A model generated the notes under the pieces. The model ran no database searches. It saw only the letters and a program-made list of their open reading frames with translations, and was not told the origin of the DNA. The position numbers and the translations under genes are program-made. From Dictyocoela muelleri (taxonomy: Eukaryota; Microsporidia), in assembly GCA_016256075.1 (NCBI GenBank), contig SDVU01000048.1, forward strand, positions 1 to 24,633: a stretch of 24,633 nucleotides of DNA, written 5' to 3'. Below are positions 8,946-16,800 of this stretch, piece after piece. How positions within the stretch are numbered: position 1 is the stretch's first letter; each line of letters opens with the position of its first letter.

Positions 8946-9749
8946 AGCTAAGTCATTGATAAAACGTAATCCTGTATACAGCTGGACTTCCTGCTAGATA
9001 ATTAGAGACGTATTATCTGTAACACCAAGGACCAAAGATCTAAATAACATGGTTGGAGACAACTCTCCAGGTTGGAACTATTGATGTTGTCAGCATGTAA
9101 TGTATATATAACACAAATATCAGAAAAATAAATACTAAGAAAAAAACATGAATAAAATAATTATGAAGAAGATATTACTAATTGTAGAATTTTATGGATC
9201 CATCGTGTATGGGTCCACTAATGAATTGAAAATAAAAACTTAATTAAAAATTTTCTTAAGCATTAATTTCATTAATAACACTTGAATGCCATCAATCCAC
9301 TCTTTTAATTTATTAATGAACCTTTTCAAGCTATCTCTCAATCTACTTTTTTAAAAAAATTATAAATTGTTAATATAATTTCAATTTAATGCAGAAAGAA
9401 GTTTTAAAACATTCCAAATTAAAAGATTTAATCAATTTTCTACCTTTTAATCCTAGAATTGACAACAAATTTCTTATTTCCTTGATCATCCATTATAGTT
9501 AGCAGACTATTTGAAATTTTAACAATAGTGTAAAATCCATCGTAGTAGATTGACTCAAATGTCTGCCTTCGATTGTTTCGATTGTCATCAGAATCTTATA
9601 ATAAAATCACTTTATCGTTACATTTAAACTCCTCATAATTATTTAAATCATACATTTTAGAGTAATTTTCGCATATGAACTCAAATTTACATTTTTTTCA
9701 GACTGGAAAGTGTTGTCATTATTAATGACAGGTTCAACTCGTGAGTTTA

Positions 9750-11136
9750 TACAGGTTTTTGCAATTGAATTGCAACATTTTGGCATAAAATCTACAACAC
9801 CATAAGGGTCAAAAAAATGAAAATTAATTGCAATATTTTACGTATAAATTGCTGTTTTTTTGCAATAAATCTGCAACATTTTCCAATTTAATTTCAACAT
9901 TTTAAAAAATATTTTATTTAAACCCTAACGCCATGCGAAAAAATGAACAAGTCTAGAAAAAAAAGAAAACTTTTGATAAAATTTTATAACGATGGTGTAA
10001 AGGTTTCAGAAATAGCTCGGAGATTAGAAATAAATAAATCAACTGTTTCAAGAAGCATCAAGCGATACGTAGGAACTGGTAAAATATCAACACTCGTGAA
10101 AGGTGGTAATAAAAGAAAAAAATGACAGATATTTATAATGACGCAATAAAATTATACTTAAATGAAAATGCCACCCTAAGTTGGAAAGAACTTAAAAAAA
10201 TCGCAAATCAGTTTATTATTCAAGTAAATTTAAGTACAATCCATAGATCAGTAAATAATTATTATTATTATTCACTTAAAGATTGACATTGGTTCCTATT
10301 TTTTGAAATATACGAGTAAAAATTGATAAGAGATATGACAATGCCGCGCTTTCTAAATATTTTATCTGAAAATGATGGAAAAAAAATGATTTTATTGAAG
10401 ATGTGGGGTTTCAATTATCGATGAGAAAAGGCAAAGAATGGTCGTAAGCTAATTCAAGAAATGTATGTCCTGTTTCACAAATAAGAACTATAAACTTAAA
10501 CATATATGCTGCAATGATGAAATCTGGTGTATTATATTACAAGATATAACTTTCAGCTTTTAATACATTATAGTTTGGTCAAAATTTGAATGATTTTTTT
10601 TGTGTTTTTAAAATTAAAAAAATAAATAATGCAATATTAATTATGGATAATGTGGGTTTTCATAAACTAGATGATATTGAAAATTTGGTTCGAAATTCAA
10701 ATCATAGAATACTCTTTTTACAACCCTATTCAACCCTTTCTTGAAACAATTGATAATTTATTTTCACAGGTAGAAAAATAAAGTAGGCGCAGCAGATTGT
10801 CAAACTTAAAATGATCTAATAAATAAAATTCATATAACATTGACAGAATTTTCGGATATTCATTGTTATAATTATTATAATCAAATGTTATAATTTTTGC
10901 CAAGATGTTTGATTGAAGAAGAATTAATAAATGATTAATAAAAATTGATATTCTTTTTACATTAATTTTTAATTGCATTTTTTTTATTTAATTAATCAAT
11001 ATTTTAAAATGTTGCAATTCAATTTCAAAATAATGCAGATTGATTGCAAAATATTGCAATTTATTTACATTTTTTTAATTCTGCTGGTGTTGCAGATTGA
11101 TTGCAAAATGTTGCAATTAAATTGCAAAACCCCGTA
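9750..11136 (+). mobile_element. IS630/Tc1-type DNA transposon inserted in the integrase element
   Basis: TA dinucleotides at 9750-9751 and 11135-11136 bound inverted ends: CAGGTTTTTGCAATTGAATT on the left and, read inward from the right, CGGGGTTTTGCAATTTAATT. The inverted similarity continues for about 140 bases through repeated TTGCAA/TGCAAC words. Length is 1387 bases including both TA copies. The ends, the TA duplication and the encoded transposase remnant all point to the IS630-Tc1-mariner superfamily. It sits within the C-terminal part of the integrase gene of the outer element, so it is younger than that element. Confidence 0.8.
9943..10789 (+). pseudogene. IS630/Tc1-like transposase, broken
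   Basis: The first 60 residues, from the ATG at 9943, form a helix-turn-helix DNA-binding domain (VSEIARRLEINKSTVSRSIK). A frame change at the A-run near 10118 then leads to a second helical stretch (IYNDAIKLYLNENATLSWKE, ending NLSTIHRSV), the second half of the bipartite DNA-binding region. The catalytic domain is mostly eroded. Its end is recognisable at 10641-10789: DNVGFHKLDDIENL, then LFLQPYST, and after another frame change ETIDNLFSQVEK. This corresponds to the family's DN-H and PYSPxLNPIExxW block, with the final catalytic glutamate apparently replaced by aspartate. Several stops lie between, so it is inactive. Confidence 0.75.
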
Positions 11137-11639
11137 ATGTTAATTCCCATAAATAAATTGAAGGGCATATTTTTGATCGCACGGCGGAGAGTATTGTTAT
11201 ATTAAAATATAATTTCTTTGTGATTTCAAATACACACCATATTATTATCTAATGTTAAACTCAATCTCCCCTTAAATGTTCGATTGAACTTTTCTATTTG
11301 ACCTGACTTTGAGGATATCGAGGCCTTCTATGAATAATATTTACTTCAAATTTTTCGCATGTTTCTTCAAAATATTTGTTGTAAAATTCTCTGCCATTAT
11401 CAGTTTTTATAAACTCCACGAACCTTGAATATAAAAAACATCTTATACATTGTTTATAATAGTTATACTATCTCTTTTTTGAGAGGGAAAATAAATAAAA
11501 ATTTAGTAAATCAATCAATCAAAGAAAACGCATATTTATATTCTGGATTAAATTATCCATAGATGCTGAAATATATTAGATCAGCCATGATTATTTGATG
11601 ATGTTTTTAATTAAAATTGGCTGAATTTTTAGTTCATGT

Positions 11640-12379
11640 CAGTTCTGTGTTGTTTTTGAATTTTCATATTGTTTTCGAATTTTTTTGTTGTTTTTGAAAA
11701 ATTAAAAAAAAACCAAAAAAAAATAAAGAAAAAAAGTTCTCGAACGGTTTAGTCATTCCTAGAAGTCATATCGAGAGAAAAAACGAAAATATTGAAACAT
11801 AATCAAAATTTCATGGCGTTTAATAATCCTGTAGCCTTTTTCATATACTCGTATTTTTATTTACAAATTAGGAAATTTGAGATATAATTACCTAATTTTG
11901 AAATAAAAATACGAGTATAAAAAAAAGGGCTCGAGGATTATTAAATTCCATGAAATCCGCTTATGTTTCAATATTTTCGTTTTTTCTCTCGATATGACTT
12001 TTAGAATTGGCTAACCCGTTGTAGAATCAGTAAAAAAAACCTAATTTTTTGTCTTACGTGTAACATTTTAATTAATCCTTACATGTTAAATTTCTTTATT
12101 ATTTTTATAAAATGATCATTATTTTATTTTTTGATCAGGAATTTTCTTTTCATTATCTGAAATTTGTTTTTTAAATAATATATTGAATATCATATTCACA
12201 AATTTCATTCTTATTACAAAGTATACACTTCTGAATATCAGTAATTTCTTTATCATTAATAGAAAAGTTTATTTTCATTACTGAATCTATAATCTATTTT
12301 ATGCTCGTTTGGCATCGTTTCCAAATTTTTTAAAAAAAATATAAAAAGAATCTGAAAATTCAAAAACAACACCAAACTG
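11640..12379. mobile_element. 740-bp inverted-repeat element inside the integrase element
   Basis: The left end CAGTTCTGTGTTG and the right end, read inward, CAGTTTGGTGTTG are followed by a perfectly shared block, TTTTTGAATTTTCA. The terminal inverted repeat is about 27 bases with two mismatches. It lies between the zinc-type part and the catalytic core of the integrase, which fits an insertion. Its interior holds a foldback (11735-12028) and AT-rich DNA. No transposase is recognisable and no target duplication is clear, so the superfamily is unknown. Confidence 0.55.
11735..12028. mobile_element. 294-bp foldback MITE with GGTTCTCCAACGGGTTAG-type ends
   Basis: Two arms of about 130 bases are near-exact inverse copies: AGTCATATCGAGAGAAAAAA at 11765 mirrors TTTTTTCTCTCGATATGACT ending at 12001. 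Only a short centre near 11875-11885 separates them. The outer ends (GTTCTCGAACGGTTTAG on the left; GATTCTACAACGGGTTAG inward from the right) are variants of the end motif at 4740-5601 and 23104-23177. The RNA or single strand would fold into a long hairpin. Confidence 0.7.
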
Positions 12380-12919
12380 GGATATACGAATATTTTTTTT
12401 ATTATGTCATGTTTTCATTTTTAATTGCATGTAATACATAATTTTTAATATCATTAGACGTTATCTCGTTAAATTCACCATCTACTACATTTTTTAATCT
12501 GTTAATCCCAATATGACCATGGAGATGCTTTTCTTTATTAACAAATGTTTTTTCATCTGTTTCAAAAATACAAAAATACCTTTTTAATGTATTATCATCT
12601 TTTATAAAAAATACATTGGATTGATAGGCGAATTTGGAACATTTTTCTAAGAAATCTCTTTTTTTAAATGCCTTACTAAAATCAAAAATGAAGCCAGGAT
12701 GCAAAAATTTATACACTAAAATTAGCTCTTCAGGTGTTTTATCTTGTAATTAGCCACCATAATAGGGGTTTCAAAATAGATTGATGACATGGCTTGAAAA
12801 AGTTCATTAATGAATCAAATGAGTGGATTAATGGCATGCAAATGTTATAATGAAATTCATGCAAAGAAAATTTTTCTAAAATTTTTTTCAATTAATTAAT
12901 AGACCCATAAAATGCAACA

Positions 12920-13330
12920 ATAATTAACAAATTTATTAAACCATATTTGTATAACTATATCAATGTCATTATCATAAACAATATTATTTACTTAACAATG
13001 ACTAACTTAACAGTAACCACGGTTAGCTCAGTCAATAATAATATAAAAGGCTTTTTTGATCAAATTAAAAATTAACTTTATCTAAATTAACTTTATATAA
13101 ATTAACTTAATTAACTTAATTAAATTAACTTTAACTTAATTAACTTTATATAAATTAACTTTATATAAATTAACTTTATTTAATTAACTTTATACAAAAA
13201 ATATCCTGAAAATCAATCATTTTTAAAAAATCAAAAAAAACTAATTTTCTTTCAAAACAAAAAAAAATTCATCTTGTAACATATTTTAAAACATTTTTAA
13301 AAGATATAAAAAAATAAAAAAAAATAAAAC
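12920..13330 (+). other. intergenic DNA with AT-rich tandem repeats upstream of ataxin-2-like gene
   Basis: From about 13073 to 13195 the sequence is a degenerate tandem array of TTAACTTTATATAAA and TTAACTTAA units. The rest is A-rich leader before the ATG at 13338. No gene or RNA was found. The array could influence transcription or simply be a microsatellite. Confidence 0.7.
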
Positions 13331-13333
13331 CAA

Positions 13334-13336
13334 CCC
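13334..13336 (+). promoter_or_regulatory. CCC start-site motif upstream of the ataxin-2-like gene
   Basis: AACCCA directly precedes the ATG at 13338, placing the CCC at -4 to -2. This matches the microsporidian start-site motif seen at the other two host genes. Confidence 0.55.
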
Positions 13337-13337
13337 A

Positions 13338-15149
13338 ATGATGAAAGTTGAAGTAACATTGAAAACAAAGCAATCCATAATCGGTTGGATAAAGTCAGAA
13401 GAAGATGGGATGTTATCACTATATAATGCATACTTTAAAGAGTATCCCGAAATCATTTATCATATTCAAATCCATCTGCACGATATTATTTCTATTGCTG
13501 AGGTTAAACGTACATTCAAAAAGATGAGTTTTGATGGAGAGGAAATTTATGAGAATGAGATTAAAAATTATAACCAGTTTGAATATGCTGAGCGTGTTCA
13601 TGGGATTAAGAGCGAGTTTGATGAAACGTTTTATACCACCGAGCTGGATAAGAATTCTGATTTTTATAAAAAAAATATTGGTTTATGCAAGAAATTGGCA
13701 AAAGATATTTTGCAAGATAAGACAGGAACGAGACATCAACTTGAAGAGAGAGGTTTTGTCTTTAAAGATGACGACGATGAAGCGATGTACTCCAGTGTTC
13801 AACAAAAAACAAATGATGAAAAAAATAAAAATGAAGAAAAATTCTTCAAAAGTTCAACGATCGCGAGAAAAGGGGCATTAGTATCCCCAATAAAAGAATC
13901 TTCTTCTACCTTGGATTGGAAAAACAGTTATAAAAAAAATCTAAAAATACATGACCAGCATTCTAAAATTGATAAAAATGAATTAAAAACTACTGAAAAT
14001 ACGAATCCTAATAACGAAAATACGTCTAATGTTAATAAAGGAAATAGAAAAATTTATTTTAAAGATAAAAATAATAATGATAAACTAAATAAACCTATCT
14101 ATAATTCAAAAAAACCATCAAAAATTTTATTTTCAACTCCACCCAAAAAAGAGAAAGAGTTGTCACCTACCAGTTCTAGATCTCATGAAAGTCAATATTA
14201 CCGAACTAACTATTCTGATTCAAGAAAAAATGGACACATTTTCATAAAAAAGAACATTTCAAATGAGCAATTTGTTGATAAAAAGCAGCAAAAAGTTCAG
14301 AAAGTTGAATCAACCAATTCAAAAAGTATAAGCCCTGAAAGAAAAAATAATTTAAACCAAAATAATAAATTTCCTGAAAAAGGTCTTAAAAATGAACATT
14401 ATGAAAAGAAAACAATATCAAAAGCTTATTCACCGGAAGTGATGAATATTGTAGATGTAAAAGAATCTGAAATCAAGATGAAGGATCAAAAATCGGGATT
14501 TAAGGATCAAAAAATTGAATTAAAAGAAAAGGATCAAAAATCAGGATTTAAGGATCAAAAAATTGAATTAAAAGAAAAGGATCAAAAATCGGGATTTAAG
14601 GATCAAAAAATTGAATTAAAAGAAAAGGATCAAAAATCAAGATTTAAGGATCAAAAAAATGAATTAAAAGAAAAGGATCAAAAATCAGATCCAAAATTAA
14701 AAGATAATATTCCAACAATAAAAAATGAAAAATCGAACCTTCATGTAATAAACGAAACTGTTCAAAATGTTACAAAAAATGGCGAAAAAACAAATTCAGT
14801 TTTAAATACAAATGTCGAAAATCATGAAGCTAAAATAAATTCAAAGGTAAAATATGATGATGATAAAACGACAGGCTCTCAAAATATTAATAAATCTCCT
14901 CTTGAAAAAATCAAAAACTCAAATATCGATAATAAAAAAGAATATGATGGAGGTATTGAAAAAAATAATAAAGTGCCATCTAAACTCGAAAAATATGTTC
15001 AAAATATCATTTCATCTTTCCAAAACTCATTTGATAATCCTTGTGGTTGGGGTAATGGACCTCATTTTAATGATTCAGCTAATTTCGGACGTGATAAAAG
15101 ATGGTCATATTCATACAATAACCTGAGTAGTGATAGGAAAAGCAATTAG
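13338..15149 (+). CDS. ataxin-2/Pbp1-like protein (Lsm plus LsmAD)
   Basis: This 603-residue protein begins at the first of two adjacent ATGs, right after a CCC motif. Residues 1-~60 look like the ataxin-2 Lsm fold (GWIKSEEDGMLSLYNA, then HLHDIISIAEV). Residues ~78-145 are a clear LsmAD domain (FDETFYTTELDKNSDFYK). It ends in the family's acidic signature, EERGFVFKDDDDEAMYSSV. The remaining ~450 residues are lysine- and asparagine-rich and disordered, with four 16-residue tandem repeats at 382-445. The tail has an odd glycine/tryptophan patch (NPCGWGNGPHFND). No PAM2 motif, the usual poly(A)-binding-protein contact, was found. Family members act in cytoplasmic mRNP and stress-granule assembly, translation and poly(A) control. 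The family call is strong; the role in this organism is inferred. Confidence 0.85.
   Translation: MMKVEVTLKTKQSIIGWIKSEEDGMLSLYNAYFKEYPEIIYHIQIHLHDIISIAEVKRTFKKMSFDGEEIYENEIKNYNQFEYAERVHGIKSEFDETFYTTELDKNSDFYKKNIGLCKKLAKDILQDKTGTRHQLEERGFVFKDDDDEAMYSSVQQKTNDEKNKNEEKFFKSSTIARKGALVSPIKESSSTLDWKNSYKKNLKIHDQHSKIDKNELKTTENTNPNNENTSNVNKGNRKIYFKDKNNNDKLNKPIYNSKKPSKILFSTPPKKEKELSPTSSRSHESQYYRTNYSDSRKNGHIFIKKNISNEQFVDKKQQKVQKVESTNSKSISPERKNNLNQNNKFPEKGLKNEHYEKKTISKAYSPEVMNIVDVKESEIKMKDQKSGFKDQKIELKEKDQKSGFKDQKIELKEKDQKSGFKDQKIELKEKDQKSRFKDQKNELKEKDQKSDPKLKDNIPTIKNEKSNLHVINETVQNVTKNGEKTNSVLNTNVENHEAKINSKVKYDDDKTTGSQNINKSPLEKIKNSNIDNKKEYDGGIEKNNKVPSKLEKYVQNIISSFQNSFDNPCGWGNGPHFNDSANFGRDKRWSYSYNNLSSDRKSN
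14481..14690 (+). repeat. 48-bp in-frame tandem repeat in the ataxin-2-like gene
   Basis: Four units, at 14481, 14529, 14577 and 14625, encode KDQKSGFKDQKIELKE with few changes. A partial fifth unit ends at 14690. The near-identical codons point to recent expansion. The encoded segment is highly charged and probably helical or disordered. Confidence 0.9.
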
Positions 15150-15590
15150 TTTAGCAAAAAAGACTGTGTTAGTAACTCATAAAAAATATTTAAAATTTTA
15201 TGAGTAATATGATTAAGTTCATTTCAATTTATATCTTTAAAAAAATTGTTGCTGAAATAAAAATGATTTGAGATAAAAAATGATTCATTACAGAAAAAAT
15301 ATTTTCAAAGATAAAATAACAATAGGCTATAATATTTTCAGGTTTTAAAGATATAAATAAAGTTATTAGGTTAAAAGAATATTTCATGATTTGTTATTTT
15401 TTGCTATTTAAAAGTTGATATAGGTCGGTCCTGGTATCCCAAAATCTACTTTCTTAAAACCTCACTTTCCTAAAACCTCACTTTCCTAAAACCTCACTTT
15501 CTTTAAATTTCACCAAAAAAAATCGAATTTTTCAATCCCCTTTAGAAATGATATAATTATTAAAATTTTATTGATTAAGGTATTCTTATG
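15150..15590. other. intergenic DNA with a 16-bp tandem repeat
   Basis: The 3' flank of the ataxin-2-like gene is AT-rich. Three units of CTTTCYTAAAACCTCA lie at 15449-15496, with partial units on either side. No gene is seen. It ends at the target duplication of the next MITE. Confidence 0.75.
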
Positions 15591-15714
15591 GGATCTAGAC
15601 CGTTTTTTCCCCATGGGGGAAAAACGGGATATAAAAAATTTACAATTTATTTTAATATAAACATAGGGAAAAAATGGCCTAAAACTATAATGGGAAAAAA
15701 AACGGTCAAGGTCC
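15591..15714. mobile_element. 124-bp MITE with perfect 8-bp target duplication
   Basis: The inverted ends are GGATCTAGACCGTTTTTTCC on the left and, read inward, GGACCTTGACCGTTTTTTTT. A perfect direct 8-mer TTCTTATG flanks it at 15583-15590 and 15715-15722. The GG start and 8-bp duplication fit Merlin-type transposition. There is no coding capacity. Confidence 0.75.
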
Positions 15715-15847
15715 TTCTTATGTTTATATTAATAATATTTTAATGTATTTCTTGGCTGATTAAATTAAGTAATAAATAAACTGCAAAAATAAATTGAATA
15801 TTTAATTTAATTGCATCTTAATACTTTCAAATAAATGCAATATACAT

Positions 15848-16260
15848 GGTTTACCACTAAAATTGAAATTTTCCTATAAATAAATGAAAACTTCCCAATA
15901 TTAAATATAATATTCCCATTAAAAAATGGAAAATTCTGAATAAAAAAATTTAATGCTTATACCTAGATAGTTTAAAGTTTACACTTGAAGAAATTAAACT
16001 TTTTAAGTGTAAGCTTTTTATTTTTAATTGAAACTTTACATTTTTTCAAAAAAAAATTCTGTTTTTTAGTGCGAAGATCTGTAAAAAATTTAAAGTTTAC
16101 ACTTATGGAACTATAGTTTAAACTTAAAGGATTTAAATTCATCAAGTGTAAACTTCAAACTCTCTAGGTGTAAATCTTACCTTTTTTGTTCAGAATTTTC
16201 CATTTTTTATGGGAACTTTTAATTTATCAATGGGAACTTTCTATCTTTTAGTGTGAACCC
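15848..16260. mobile_element. 413-bp foldback element
   Basis: The two arms are inverse copies with the centre near 16055. Matching blocks include ACCACTAAAATTGAAA against the inverse of TCTTTTAGTGTGAACC, ATGGAAAATTCTGAA against TTCAGAATTTTCCAT, and AAGTTTACACTTGA on both arms. Short repeated AAGTTTACACTT words occur inside. The right end abuts the tRNA-carrying element that begins at 16265, with only about four bases between. No target duplication is clear. Confidence 0.7.
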
Positions 16261-16264
16261 TGTA

Positions 16265-16716
16265 TTACATGCTGACAATAAATATAGCTGCCAACCCGGA
16301 GAGTTGTCCCCAACCATGGTCATTGACCTTTGGTTCTTGGTGTTCCAATAATACGTCACTTCCTAAGCTACCCAGAAGCCCAGCTGTATACGCGTTTTAG
16401 TTTTATCAATAACTCACCTGGATACAGGTAATTGTGGCTTTTCATGAATTTATATTTTTCACTACTTTTTGCCCGAGTTGTCGCTGCAATCATTCCCATC
16501 CCTAGGAGACTCACATTTGTTTCACTATAAAAGATTAGACCAAGTCTTAATCAGCTATACCACACTGGAACAACTGTATATTATACTATAATTATATAGT
16601 TATGACCGCTTAATATCATCACTCATTATTATTTAAAGAGCGGCTTCAGCGGGATTCGAACCTCGAGACTTTAATTTTATATTCCAGAGTTTTAACCATG
16701 AGCTATCAGGATCCCT
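16265..16716 (-). mobile_element. tRNA-carrying inverted-repeat element, second copy (one arm missing)
   Basis: It starts ATTACATGCTGACAA at 16265 and runs through the same arm and body as 3855-4200. It then continues without interruption through the part found at 8782-8945, showing what the first copy looked like before the hAT insertion. The tRNA-derived block occupies 16642-16714 on the minus strand. The arm expected beyond it is absent or reduced to a faint trace (CATTCATTTCAAAA). The copy is unrelated to the PheRS gene that follows. Confidence 0.75.
16642..16714 (-). pseudogene. tRNA-derived sequence (copy B)
   Basis: This 73-nt block on the minus strand has a good A box (TAGCTCATGGTTA) and a perfect B box (GGTTCGAATCCC) at tRNA-like spacing. 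The acceptor halves GGATCCT and TGAAGCC pair only partly and the T-stem is weak. It could still attract Pol III but is unlikely to yield a usable tRNA. Confidence 0.7.
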
Positions 16717-16800
16717 GAATCATTCATTTCAAAATTAATGGCTTTATTTCAAAAATATTTTAAATTCCAAATAAAAAACTTAAAATATGCATAAAAAAAT

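Larger units (their letters stand above)
3855..9101. mobile_element. tRNA-carrying inverted-repeat element, split by a hAT insertion
   Basis: The left arm begins ATTACATGCTGACAAC at 3855. The right arm ends with its inverse, GTTGTCAGCATGTAAT, at 9101. The arms stay alignable for about 160 bases, through shared blocks such as GAGAGTTGTC and CAGCTGTAT and the inner edge CAATGACT. A 73-nt tRNA-derived block (8873-8945, minus) abuts the right arm directly. Removing the hAT element and one target copy (4589 bases) leaves an element of about 658 bases: arm, body, tRNA block, arm. The body rejoins collinearly with the copy at 16265-16716 across the hAT insertion point, which confirms a single interrupted element. 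There is no protein-coding capacity. The superfamily is unknown and the flanking duplication is unclear. Confidence 0.75.
9183..12919 (-). mobile_element. integrase-bearing element with inverted ends (Ginger-like), broken
   Basis: The ends are inverted repeats: TGTAGAATTTTATGG at 9183 and, read inward from 12919, TGTTGCATTTTATGG. They stay alignable for about 150 bases, including TGCCATCAATCCACTC against TGCCATTAATCCACTC. Between them, on the minus strand and in order, lie an integrase zinc-type N-terminal part (12402-12716), the retroviral-type catalytic core (about 11240-11600, with TDNGREF) and a C-terminal tail (about 9440-9660). No gag, protease or reverse transcriptase is seen. Without its two large insertions the element would be roughly 1.6-1.8 kb. 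An integrase-only gene between terminal inverted repeats describes Ginger DNA transposons, which derive from Ty3/gypsy integrases. It is treated here as an old, broken copy with multiple breaks. The target duplication is unclear. Confidence 0.6.

Noticed and set aside
10730-10978. Minus-strand frame inside the IS630-like element
   Set aside because: It has no family resemblance and overlaps the transposase remnant on the other strand.
9183-12919. LTR retrotransposon bounded by LTRs
   Set aside because: The matching ends are inverted rather than direct, and no reverse transcriptase was found between them.
13017-13058. Possible tRNA gene (GGTTAGCTCAGT followed later by a T-run)
   Set aside because: The A-box-like word has no B box or foldable cloverleaf behind it.
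13531-13881. Open frames overlapping the ataxin-2-like gene (also 14854-15126 and, on the minus strand, 13419-13601)
   Set aside because: They lie in other frames of a well-supported gene and have no recognisable domain.
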